From contig NZ_QNRK01000029.1 in assembly GCF_003315135.1 (NCBI RefSeq), positions 1-64,000 of the forward strand: 64,000 bases of DNA. Reading direction: 5' to 3'. The DNA comes from Roseiarcus fermentans. GTDB lineage: Bacteria; Pseudomonadota; Alphaproteobacteria; Rhizobiales; Beijerinckiaceae. Within the stretch, counting starts at the first letter, position 1; every line of letters begins with the position of its first letter. Under the pieces are notes generated by a model. It was not told the DNA's origin and searched no databases. It saw only the letters and a program-made list of their open reading frames with translations. A program made the translations under genes and the position numbers. This document shows, piece after piece, positions 17,462-23,607 of this stretch.

Positions 17462-17593
17462 ATGACTACGTCAAAGCAGGACGCTTCCAAAGCGAGCAAA
17501 CTTCTGAAAAGTAAGTCGACAACAAAGATCGTTAAATCTGTGGCTGCATCCGATCTTGCACAAGCGAAACATAAAGCCACCAAGAAAAAATGA
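17462..17593 (+). CDS. Small Lys/Ser/Ala-rich basic protein, unknown function
   Basis: This is a 43-aa ORF (MTTSKQDASKASKLLKSKS..., ending KATKKK) with a good ribosome site (AAGGAG, about 12 nt upstream of the ATG). Twelve of 43 residues are Lys and there are no aromatics, so it is probably disordered or a single amphipathic helix. It lies 20 bp after the peptidase gene inside the same cassette and shares its AT-rich composition. It could be a substrate, antidote or nucleic-acid-binding partner of the peptidase. I do not recognise a named family. Confidence 0.65.
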   Translation: MTTSKQDASKASKLLKSKSTTKIVKSVAASDLAQAKHKATKKK

Positions 17594-17633
17594 AAAAGCC
17601 GCCCATCTTGGACTACGGGGATTGCGGTGCGAG

Positions 17634-17822
17634 CCCGCGCCGCTGACGCTCGGCGGGATCGACTTCGCCCCGGCCCGCGAAACCGTCGCCGGCAAGCGCG
17701 CGGAAGCGCGGATGAAGGGCTACGTCGGCGAGGCTTGCCCGGAATGCGGGAATTTTACCATGGTGCGCAATGGGACGTGTTTGAAGTGCGATACGTGCGG
17801 GAGCACGACGGGGTGCTCGTGA
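17634..17822 (+). pseudogene. Displaced original 3' end of nrdJ (orphan tail)
   Basis: This GC-rich frame encodes PAPLTLGGIDFAPARE, then [20 protein letters not shown] and the rest of a complete zinc ribbon ending TTGCS and TGA. The last 36 residues are identical to the tail now used by nrdJ although the codons differ at many third positions. It has no start or ribosome site of its own and is the former nrdJ C-terminus separated by the insertion. The hicA ATG lies 8 bp after its stop. Confidence 0.85.
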
Positions 17823-17830
17823 CGTGACGC

Positions 17831-18025
17831 ATGCCGACGACGGTCAAGGACATCATCCGTCGCCTTGAAGACGACGGATGGGCCCTCGTGGCGACAAGGG
17901 GCAGCCATCGCCAGTTCAGGCACAAGACCAAGAAAGGCCGGGTCACCGTACCCGGCAAGCTCAGCGCCGATTTGCAACCGGGCACACTGAAGAGCATCCT
18001 GCGTCAGGCCGGCCTCGAGGAGTGA
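17831..18025 (+). CDS. hicA: HicA-family mRNA interferase toxin
   Basis: This encodes a 64-aa toxin of the type II HicAB system with a double-stranded-RNA-binding-like fold. HicA cleaves mRNA independently of translation. The signature RGSHRQFRHKTKKGRVTVPG contains the catalytic His, and the end GTLKSILRQAGL is typical. It starts 8 bp after the displaced nrdJ tail and lacks a Shine-Dalgarno sequence, suggesting it was originally translated by coupling to nrdJ. The gene pair thus looks like an earlier cargo loaded behind nrdJ. hicB follows after 4 bp. Confidence 0.92.
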   Translation: MPTTVKDIIRRLEDDGWALVATRGSHRQFRHKTKKGRVTVPGKLSADLQPGTLKSILRQAGLEE

Positions 18026-18029
18026 CTCC

Positions 18030-18251
18030 ATGCGTTACGCCGTCGTGATCGAGAAGGGCGAGCGGAACTACTCGGCTTATGTCCCGGATTTGCCGGGTTG
18101 CGTGTCGGTCGGCGATACCCTGGAAGAGGTGAAGGCCGAAATCCGTGAGGCGATTGAGTTCCACCTCGAAGGCATGCGGGAGGACGGATCGCCGATCCCG
18201 CCGCCTTCGAGCTGGGCGGAGTATGTGGAAGTGGAGGTAAGGGCCGCTTGA
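18030..18251 (+). CDS. hicB: HicB-family antitoxin
   Basis: This encodes a 73-aa antitoxin with the partial RNase-H-like fold of HicB: MRYAVVIEKGERNYSAYVPDLPGCVSVGDT, then EEVKAEIREAIEFHLEGM and GSPIPPPSS. It is the short form, ending soon after the core, so it lacks the extra C-terminal DNA-binding domain found in longer HicB proteins; autoregulation may therefore be weak or absent. AGGAGTGACTCC overlaps the end of hicA and supplies its ribosome site. No separate promoter is visible for the pair. Confidence 0.92.
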   Translation: MRYAVVIEKGERNYSAYVPDLPGCVSVGDTLEEVKAEIREAIEFHLEGMREDGSPIPPPSSWAEYVEVEVRAA

Positions 18252-18313
18252 GGGAACGGGGAAACGCGGGGCGACAGATTAAGACAGGGAATTCGTATCC
18301 GTCATCGCAAACC

Positions 18314-18346
18314 GACAAGCGGGCGGAGGCGCGGATGAAAGGCTAG
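18314..18346 (+). pseudogene. Third nrdJ tail fragment
   Basis: The frame reads DKRAEARMKG and a stop. It matches the segment before the zinc ribbon in the displaced tail (GKRAEARMKGY): 26 of 29 bases agree over 18317-18345. It is cut exactly after the bases encoding the start of the next Tyr codon, where a half-palindrome of the 20-kb repeat family begins (18346-18364). It is best explained as an older nrdJ end pushed downstream by the hicAB insertion and then broken by a repeat element. Confidence 0.65.
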
Positions 18347-18364
18347 GACAAGCCCGGCCATGAC
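18346..18364. repeat. Half copy of the palindromic element end
   Basis: GGACAAGCCCGGCCATGAC equals the right half of the right end of the elements at 20019-21079. It directly abuts the broken nrdJ tail and precedes a GIY-YIG gene copy by the same spacer as in the other copies. Confidence 0.75.
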
Positions 18365-18401
18365 GGTGTCATGCTGAAGCGAGGAGGGCGCGGGCAAGCC
18401 G

Positions 18402-18577
18402 ATGCGCGGGGGGTGGGATTACATCATGACCAACCGGCCGAACGGCACGCTCTATACCGGCGTGACGTCGAACATCGGCGTCGCGCCTATGAGCATCGCG
18501 AGGGGTTGGTGGAAGGCTTCACCAAGCGCTACGGCCTGAAGCGCCTCGTCTATATGGAGTTCTACGAGCCCATCACC
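18402..18577 (+). pseudogene. GIY-YIG nuclease gene copy A, frameshifted and truncated
   Basis: The sequence matches the intact gene at 20560-20850 almost base for base from its ATG, but one C is missing near 18480 (GGCGTCGC for GGCCGTCGC), which shifts the frame. The match stops at about 18577 (CATCACC), where unrelated sequence leading to the TIG-like gene begins. It has the same upstream spacer (GAGGAGGGCGCGGGCAAGCC) as the other copies. Confidence 0.85.
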
Positions 18578-18777
18578 AGCAATTCGGTGACACGTCCGCA
18601 TTTCCCGTTCTCGAAACATCACCATCGCCGCTGCAAAAAGGAATAAAATGCACTCGCATTCATGCCAGGAGTGCGCGAGTAGCGGGCAGTGTGATCCGGG
18701 TCACGGCAAGCGATCAAGTTACGTGCGACAAATGCTCCGCTGGAGGTCGTCTGGCGAATGTCGGCAAGGAGGCTGCC
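18578..18777 (+). other. Junction region with cysteine-rich reading frames
   Basis: The stretch lies between the truncated GIY-YIG copy and the next gene. A frame from 18648, with AAGGA upstream, starts MHSHSCQECASSG; another frame ending at the next gene reads VTCDKCSAGG. Together, across a frameshift, they would make a CxxC...CxxC zinc-ribbon-like unit of unknown origin. I cannot call a gene. Confidence 0.35.
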
Positions 18778-19794
18778 ATGGCCCCGATCACGATCACAAA
18801 CATTGTTCCGAATGTTTTCCCAACTGGCGGTGCGGTTGGTCCAGGTCCTTATGCGACACTCTCAGGCACGGGTTTTAGTTCGGTCAGTTCTTTGTCATTT
18901 TATCTTCCAGGCTACGGCAGCAGTTGGTTGCTTCAAGAGCAGCTTTGGTGGTGGTATATTAATGACAGTGAGATATATATACAGATCCCTCCGGTGCTGG
19001 ATATCTTTAACGGTCTTGACCCTACAAACACTTACGAGATGGAAATCACGCTCAGTGGAGAAAGTGGACAGACCCCTGTAACGGGTGGCTCTTTCACCTA
19101 TTTATACCAACCAAAGGTGGAAGTGTACCTGACCACCCCTGTCTTCTGGTCCGGGCAAACCTCGACAGACGTGGGCACAGTTTGGTTGGATGTGCCCGCC
19201 GCTAACGGTATTCAGGTGAATTTGAGTTCTCCTCCGGATGTTATTTGTATTCCGGATGTTTTTACGGTTTCTGACTTTTTAGTGAATAGCCAAAAGCAAT
19301 CACTGGCTAGTTTCAGTATCTTTGTCAAACCAACGGCCGCTTCCGAGCAGGCCACCATTACCGCACAGGTCTCGCATCCAAACGGAGCAAGAGGCGCCGA
19401 CGCGAACCTCAAGTGCCAGATTTGTCAGGCGTCGACGAATATATTCGTTCCTATGGTCGATTCTCCGGTGAATTCGGGGCAGGCGGTCACAGTACAGGCT
19501 TACGTAAGATCGACCTCTCCGGATGTGGTTTTTGGCTTCACTCCGGGCGACTCGCCTCGAAACGTTTCCGTCAGGCCATTATTGCCGATTACTGTGCCAG
19601 TTTCCAATGTTGGCGCCGGTGGCTCAGGTTCGGGGCACTGTTACTCCCCGCTGACGCCGACCGTGACGCGGTTGTTCACGGGCTCATTCGACATCACGGC
19701 CAGTCAGGGCCAGGTTGGTGCTCCAACCGGATCCATCCAAGTGACCCGTCAACTGCCGCCACCACCTGTGCCACCGCCACGTCGTCCGATCTAG
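18778..19794 (+). CDS. IPT/TIG-like beta-sandwich protein, unknown function
   Basis: This encodes a 338-aa protein. The N-terminus (ITNIVPNVFPTGGAVGPGPY, then LSGTGF) looks like an IPT/TIG immunoglobulin-like domain over about residues 5-100. The rest is beta rich with a second possible domain (about 110-220) and a third (225-325), ending in a proline-rich tail (PPPPVPPPRRPI). There is no signal peptide or membrane helix. AAGGAGG 6 bp before the ATG fixes the start. Base composition is clearly less GC rich than the host and codon use is mixed, so it is probably acquired. It truncates GIY-YIG copy A. Confidence 0.75.
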   Translation: MAPITITNIVPNVFPTGGAVGPGPYATLSGTGFSSVSSLSFYLPGYGSSWLLQEQLWWWYINDSEIYIQIPPVLDIFNGLDPTNTYEMEITLSGESGQTPVTGGSFTYLYQPKVEVYLTTPVFWSGQTSTDVGTVWLDVPAANGIQVNLSSPPDVICIPDVFTVSDFLVNSQKQSLASFSIFVKPTAASEQATITAQVSHPNGARGADANLKCQICQASTNIFVPMVDSPVNSGQAVTVQAYVRSTSPDVVFGFTPGDSPRNVSVRPLLPITVPVSNVGAGGSGSGHCYSPLTPTVTRLFTGSFDITASQGQVGAPTGSIQVTRQLPPPPVPPPRRPI

Positions 19795-19834
19795 GATTAC
19801 GGTGGCGGATTGCGGTGGCCGGGATTACGGTGAC
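19794..19834. repeat. Three imperfect 13-bp direct repeats
   Basis: GGATTACGGTGGC, GGATTGCGGTGGC and GGATTACGGTGAC occur at 19794-19806, 19807-19819 and 19822-19834. Related sequence (GGGTTACGGTGAT) occurs near 21090-21102 on the other side of the palindrome array, so the motif brackets that array. Confidence 0.6.
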
Positions 19835-20018
19835 AGTCACTTCAACCACCAATTGCGGCTGGATGCCGACTTGACCGCAAGTCGAGTCGCGTCAGCAGCG
19901 CCCCATTCGGCAGACCAAGCCGTCGACCTCTTGCCGAACCTTGTTTTCCGAGCCTTCAGCCCTGTCAAGGGCGCGCTGGAAGCGCCGACTCCGGCGGGCT
20001 TCGCCCCTTGACCTCCTC

Positions 20019-20191
20019 GTCATGGCCGGGCTTGTCCCGGCCATCCACGCCGTGACGCTACTCCGACACTAACCGATTGGCCCTGAAGGCAGTCGAGCCG
20101 GCGCGCTACACATTCAGCCCAGAAGGCGCCACCCAGACTGAGGTCCTCGACGCGGAACCGCGTGGATGGCCGGGACAAGCCCGGCCATGAC
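20019..20191. repeat. Palindrome-bounded element, copy I
   Basis: This 173-bp unit begins with GTCATGGCCGGGCTTGTCCC, part of a hairpin, and ends with the exact inverted form (GGGACAAGCCCGGCCATGAC). Each end is itself a near-perfect palindrome (ATGGCCGGG, 5 nt, CCCGGCCAT). The core of about 115 bp is shared with copies II and III. A conserved flank of about 35 bp (CTCCGGCGGGCTTCGCCC) precedes it. Confidence 0.88.
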
Positions 20192-20228
20192 GGTGTAATA
20201 CGGAAGCGAGGAGGGCGCGGGCAAGCCG

Positions 20229-20307
20229 ATGCGCGGGAGTTGGGTCTACATCATGACCAACCGGCCGAACGGCACGCTCTATACCGGCGTGACGTCGAAC
20301 ATCGGCC
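20229..20307 (+). pseudogene. GIY-YIG nuclease gene copy B, 5' fragment
   Basis: The first 26 codons match the intact copy (MRGSWVYIMTNRPNGTLYTG...) and stop at AACATCGGCC. There the sequence switches to the flank of palindrome element II. The upstream spacer from element I is the same as that in front of the intact copy. Confidence 0.85.
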
Positions 20308-20350
20308 AAAGCGCGCCGGCTCCCGCGGGCTTCGCCCCTCGACCCCGCTC

Positions 20351-20522
20351 GTCATGGCCGGGCTTGTCCCGGCCATCCACGCCGTGGCGCTGCGCCGGCG
20401 CCGGCGGATTGGCCCTGAACGCAGTCGAACCGGAGCGCTACGCATTCAGCCCGGGAGGCGCCACCAGACCAAGATCCTCGACGCGGAACCGCGTGGATGG
20501 CCGGGACAAGCCCGGCCATGAC
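20351..20522. repeat. Palindrome-bounded element, copy II
   Basis: A 172-bp copy of the element at 20019-20191 with the same hairpin ends and core. It sits directly behind the truncated GIY-YIG copy B and 37 bp before the intact copy C. Confidence 0.88.
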
Positions 20523-20559
20523 AGTGTAATGTTGAAGTGAGGAGGGCGCGGGCAAGCCG

Positions 20560-20850
20560 ATGCGCGGGGGCTGGGTCTATATCATGACCAACCGGCCGAA
20601 CGGCACGCTCTATACCGGCGTGACGTCGAACATCGGCCGTCGCGCCTATGAGCATCGCGAGGGGTTGGTGGAAGGATTCACCAAGCGCTACGGCCTGAAG
20701 CGCCTCGTCTATATGGAGTTCTACGAGCGCATCACCGACGCCATCCAGCGGGAGTCGAACATGAAGCATTGGCCGCGCGCCTGGAAGGCGCAGCTGATTG
20801 TGAATTACAATCCAGGTTGGGTCGACTTGTTCGAGACCCTGAACCAGTAG
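20560..20850 (+). CDS. GIY-YIG family endonuclease (intact copy C)
   Basis: This encodes a 96-aa single-domain GIY-YIG nuclease of the YhbQ/UvrC-like group. The paired motif is WVYIMTNRPNGTLYTG (YIM replacing the GIY element, YTG replacing YIG), followed by RRAYEHREG with the conserved Arg, the KRYGLKRLVYMEFYE block, and the metal-binding Glu in the AIQRESNMKHW segment. The end is WVDLFETL. Such small proteins are common and often multicopy in Hyphomicrobiales; function unproven. GAGGAGGG lies 14 bp upstream. Two broken copies (18402, 20229) have the same 5' flank, so gene and palindrome element seem to have multiplied together. Confidence 0.88.
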   Translation: MRGGWVYIMTNRPNGTLYTGVTSNIGRRAYEHREGLVEGFTKRYGLKRLVYMEFYERITDAIQRESNMKHWPRAWKAQLIVNYNPGWVDLFETLNQ

Positions 20851-20905
20851 ACGTCAACGCGCTGACAGCGCGCCGACTCCGGCGGGCTTCGCCCTTGACC
20901 CCCTC

Positions 20906-21079
20906 GTCATGGCCGGGCTTGTCCCGGCCATCCACGCCGTGCCGCTGCGCCGACGCCGGCGGATTGGCCCTGAAGGCAGCCGAACCGGCGCGCTAGGCAT
21001 TCCAGCCCGGAAGGCGCCACCCAGACCAAGCTCCTCGACGCGGAACCGCGTGGATGGCCGGGACAAGCCCGGCCATGAC
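20906..21079. repeat. Palindrome-bounded element, copy III
   Basis: A 174-bp copy with the same ends, core and upstream flank as I and II, located 55 bp after the intact GIY-YIG gene. It is not followed by another GIY-YIG copy. Confidence 0.88.
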
Positions 21080-21382
21080 GGGGTTACGGGGGTTACGGTG
21101 ATACGCCGAGGTCACGGCGACACGTCCGGACATCCCCATTCCCCCTCCGGCCGGCGGCAGCGAGGGCCGGCTGCCGGCTCGTCGCCGGTCGCCGGCGCCG
21201 CCCGAGCGAAACCGGCGACCTTGCCGGCGGGCGGGTCGTCGGCCCGCGCCTCGGCGACGCCCAACGCGCCCGTGTTCGACAAAACGCCTCGGCTTGCCAA
21301 TCGAGCCGCGCGACGGCAATAGATACCGCTGGTACGCCGGACTCTTCCCGAGTCGAGCAAAGGACATCGGAACGCCGAGATC
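21080..21382. other. Intergenic region, no feature
   Basis: Apart from a GGGGTTACGG microrepeat at 21081-21100, I see no gene, strong hairpin or promoter. The ORFs here have no recognisable content. Confidence 0.5.
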
Positions 21383-22093
21383 ATGATCACGAACCGTGGA
21401 CGTATCGATGTGGGCGCGAGGAACGCGGGAGCCCCGCCCGACCTTCGGTCGGCGCGTCTCGACCGGCGTTGGTTTCTGTTCGGCTCCGCCGCCGGTCTCG
21501 GCGCGCTGGCGCTCTCGGGCTGCGCGTCAACGGACGACATGCTCCGCGCCGAGGCGGCGAAGGACTACGGGCCGGTCCCCGACGAGAAATTCCCGATCCC
21601 GGCGGTCGACGTCAGCAAGATCGATCCCAAGTATTTTCGAAAGATCGTGGACTATGACAGCCTTGAAGCGCCCGGCACGATCATCATCGATCCCAGCAAT
21701 TACTATCTCTATCGGATAGAAGGCGAAGGAAAGGCGACCCGCTACGGGGCCAATGTCACCCGGCCGGAGTTCAAATGGAGCGGCGACGCTTATGTCGGGC
21801 GCAAGGCCGAGTGGCCCGTCTGGACGCCGCCCAAGGAGATGATCCAACGCCAGCCCGAGGCGGGCAAATACGCCCGCGGCATGCCGGGAGGTCTCGACAA
21901 TCCGCTCGGCGCCCGGACGCTCTACCTTTATCAAGACGGCAAGTACACGCTGTGCACGATCTACAGCACCAGCGATCCCGACTCGATCGGGACCGGCGTC
22001 ACCAGCGGCTGCACCGGCCTCCTCAGTCAGGATATGCTCGACCTCTATCCCCGAACGCCCGTCAAGACGAAGGTGATCATCCTGCCGGCCTAG
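21383..22093 (+). CDS. YkuD-fold (L,D-transpeptidase-like) lipoprotein with altered active site
   Basis: This encodes a 236-aa protein. A twin-Arg-like signal (LDRRWFLFGSAAGLGALALSG) leads to a lipobox Cys at about residue 47. The YkuD domain (about 98-236) is recognisable from GTIIIDPSNYYLYRI, KWSGDAYVGRKAEWPVWTPP, MPGGLDNPLGARTLYLYQ and the C-terminal VKTKVIIL. The family active site normally reads IHG...SSGCIR. Here it is IYS...TSGCTG: Cys is kept, but the conserved His-Gly and Arg are lost. It therefore may not crosslink peptidoglycan and could be a binding or regulatory homolog. Monocistronic. Confidence 0.85.
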   Translation: MITNRGRIDVGARNAGAPPDLRSARLDRRWFLFGSAAGLGALALSGCASTDDMLRAEAAKDYGPVPDEKFPIPAVDVSKIDPKYFRKIVDYDSLEAPGTIIIDPSNYYLYRIEGEGKATRYGANVTRPEFKWSGDAYVGRKAEWPVWTPPKEMIQRQPEAGKYARGMPGGLDNPLGARTLYLYQDGKYTLCTIYSTSDPDSIGTGVTSGCTGLLSQDMLDLYPRTPVKTKVIILPA

Positions 22094-22124
22094 CAGGCCG
22101 TTGAAAAAGTCGCCGGGGACTCGC

Positions 22125-22304
22125 CTAGTGGCTGCCCCGCCCGGTGTTGTTCTGGGCGTAGCTGGTGGGGTCGTAAGGATTGGTTTCCACGTAGTGACCG
22201 GCGAAGACCTGAGAGGATGTCCCCGGGGAGATGTCGACCCCCTGATTGGCGTTGCAGCCGGCGAGCGCGAGCGCCACAGCCGCGACAATCATCGGGATCC
22301 GCAT
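22125..22304 (-). CDS. Small lipoprotein, paralog 1
   Basis: This is a 59-aa protein: signal MRIPMIVAAVALALAGC with the lipobox Cys at residue 17, then NANQGVDISPGTSSQVFAGH, ending YAQNNTGRGSH. Mature length is only 43 residues. It is about 80 per cent identical to the gene at 23056-23232. A GGAAAA stretch lies upstream of the ATG. The function is unknown; I recognise no domain. The frame is open further upstream, but only from 22304 do the two paralogs align. Confidence 0.75.
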   Translation of the reverse strand: MRIPMIVAAVALALAGCNANQGVDISPGTSSQVFAGHYVETNPYDPTSYAQNNTGRGSH

Positions 22305-22490
22305 GTGCGTTTTCCATGACCAGCGGAGACGAGGCCGGCGCGCAACAGACTTGGCGCCTCCGGCGATCCGGTTCAAGAGTTCGGGTGCGAATTAGAATGA
22401 CGGTGAACTCAGGGTGACGGCGCGCGAGCGCGAACGCGGCGAGCGCGACTGCCAGGTCTCTGAGATCTTATCGAGACGCCGCATGGCCGG
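22305..22490. other. Spacer upstream of lipoprotein 1
   Basis: No gene seen. The first 70 bp upstream of the lipoprotein ATG resemble the matching region of paralog 2 (CAGCGGAG.CGAGGCCGGCGCGCAA), so promoter and gene were duplicated together. Confidence 0.5.
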
Positions 22491-22919
22491 CTAATCGCTG
22501 TTCGTCAAGGCAGTCCAGGCCGCGTGAGAGTCCATATAGTCTCTCCAGTGCGCGATCTTCCGGTTTTCAAGCTCGATAATCGAGCAAAACCGGTTTTCGT
22601 AATTTGCCTTTGTCGCGAGAATCGTCCCGTGGACGTCGTATTCGATGACGACGACGCGACCGTTATCCGCTCGGTTGACAATCAGACTGTCTGCTGACCG
22701 GAGCCTGATGCTGCCGACATATCCCCTGAAGCTCTCCATGAGAGGTGTGCGTCCCCAGATCATACGAGGCCAGCCGAGGTCGTAGCGGACCTCGTAGCCG
22801 ATATCGTCGGCGACGATATCGAAGAAGTGTTCGCCATCGACGAGATCGCCCAGCGCCTTTCTGACCAGCGCGAAATAGGGTTCCGCCCCTGCATAGGCGG
22901 CATATTTGTTATCAGGCAT
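22491..22919 (-). CDS. NTF2-like/SnoaL-type protein
   Basis: This encodes a 142-aa protein of the NTF2-like superfamily (SnoaL-type), a cone-shaped alpha+beta fold used as small-molecule isomerase, hydrolase or binding domain. Typical features are the FFDIVADDIGYEVRYD strand, the helix after MIWGRTPLMESFRGYV, and the late strand ENRFCSIIELENRKIAHWRDYMD. The ATG at 22919 has GGAG 8 nt upstream. It lies between two near-identical lipoprotein genes on the same strand, so it is probably trapped between the halves of a duplication. Substrate unknown. Confidence 0.78.
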   Translation of the reverse strand: MPDNKYAAYAGAEPYFALVRKALGDLVDGEHFFDIVADDIGYEVRYDLGWPRMIWGRTPLMESFRGYVGSIRLRSADSLIVNRADNGRVVVIEYDVHGTILATKANYENRFCSIIELENRKIAHWRDYMDSHAAWTALTNSD

Positions 22920-23055
22920 TCCAGAATCTCCATGCGGTGGCAATTACGGCAATGACGATGACACGACCGGAATGCCCCTTTGCGTTGGTTGCACAGAGCT
23001 CGCGCATCGGCAAGGAGACGAAGATTTTGTTGATGACGGGCGCATCACCGTAACC

Positions 23056-23232
23056 CTAGCGGCCGCGCCCGGTGTTGTTCTGCGCGTAGCTGATGGGATT
23101 GTAAGGATTGGTTTCCACGGTGCGGCCGGCGAAGACCTGGGAGGATGTCCGCGGCGAGAGATCGACCCCCTGATTGGCGGTGCAGCCGGCGAGCGCGAGC
23201 GCCACAGCCGCCAGAATGATCGGGATCCGCAT
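23056..23232 (-). CDS. Small lipoprotein, paralog 2
   Basis: This is a 58-aa protein: MRIPIILAAVALALAGC lipobox signal, then TANQGVDLSPRTSSQVFAGR and ending YAQNNTGRGR. It pairs with the gene at 22125-22304. The ribosome site is better than in paralog 1 (GGAGG, 7 nt upstream). It is shorter than the usual cut-off of gene callers and is hidden by a longer frame on the same strand. Unknown function. Confidence 0.72.
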   Translation of the reverse strand: MRIPIILAAVALALAGCTANQGVDLSPRTSSQVFAGRTVETNPYNPISYAQNNTGRGR

Positions 23233-23607
23233 GTGCGTCCTCCATTTCCAGCGGAGCCGAGGCCGGCGCGCAAGCGAGCTTGGCGTATCCGGCGATCCGG
23301 TTCAAGAACTCAGGACGAGGCGAGTTGCTTGGCGGGACGGCGCGTCGCGTCGGCAGCGCCAGCCTCGACAGGGCTGGAGGCTCGCAAGAGGTCCATGCGA
23401 GAGGTCGACGGCGGGGCGCGTGGCGGGGCTGCGACCGCGGCAGGGTCGGCGAAGCCGCCGCGCGGCGCTGAAGTTGCGACAGGGAGCCCGGCTAAGCAAG
23501 GATTGCCCGCAGCGCCTTACGATTGGAGGGCGCCCGTCTCGGGCGCCCCGGCGGCGAGACGCCGCCGCTCCCACGCGACCTTCGTTGGGCGGACCAGCGG
23601 ACTCTGC
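23233..23607. other. Intergenic region, no gene
   Basis: Beyond the promoter-proximal similarity to paralog 1 and the twin hairpins at 23528-23566, nothing is supported here. Short ORFs have no recognisable content. Confidence 0.5.
23528..23566. repeat. Twin perfect hairpins
   Basis: GGGCGCCCG-TCT-CGGGCGCCC (23528-23548) is followed one base later by GGCGGCG-AGA-CGCCGCC (23550-23566). Both have 3-nt loops. It sits about 40 bp downstream of the aldehyde dehydrogenase stop and may end that transcript or stabilise its 3' end. The layout resembles the inner part of the repeat at 2220-2271. Confidence 0.8.

Larger units (their letters stand above)
16550..17633 (+). mobile_element. Tail-swapping insertion in the 3' end of nrdJ
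   Basis: A 1084-bp AT-richer segment lies between two GAGC tetranucleotides (16547-16550 and 17631-17634). Joining host DNA across them restores an uninterrupted nrdJ frame: GDLAE joins PAPLTLGG and runs to the original zinc-ribbon tail. The segment carries a recoded 76-codon nrdJ tail, an ImmA/IrrE-type peptidase gene and a 43-codon gene. It has no recombinase, transposase or terminal inverted repeats that I can see. Boundaries are inferred from base composition and this frame restoration. Confidence 0.75.

Noticed and set aside
20019-21079. CRISPR array
   Set aside because: Repeats are 170 bp, palindrome-bounded and separated by gene copies, not short unit repeats with unique spacers.
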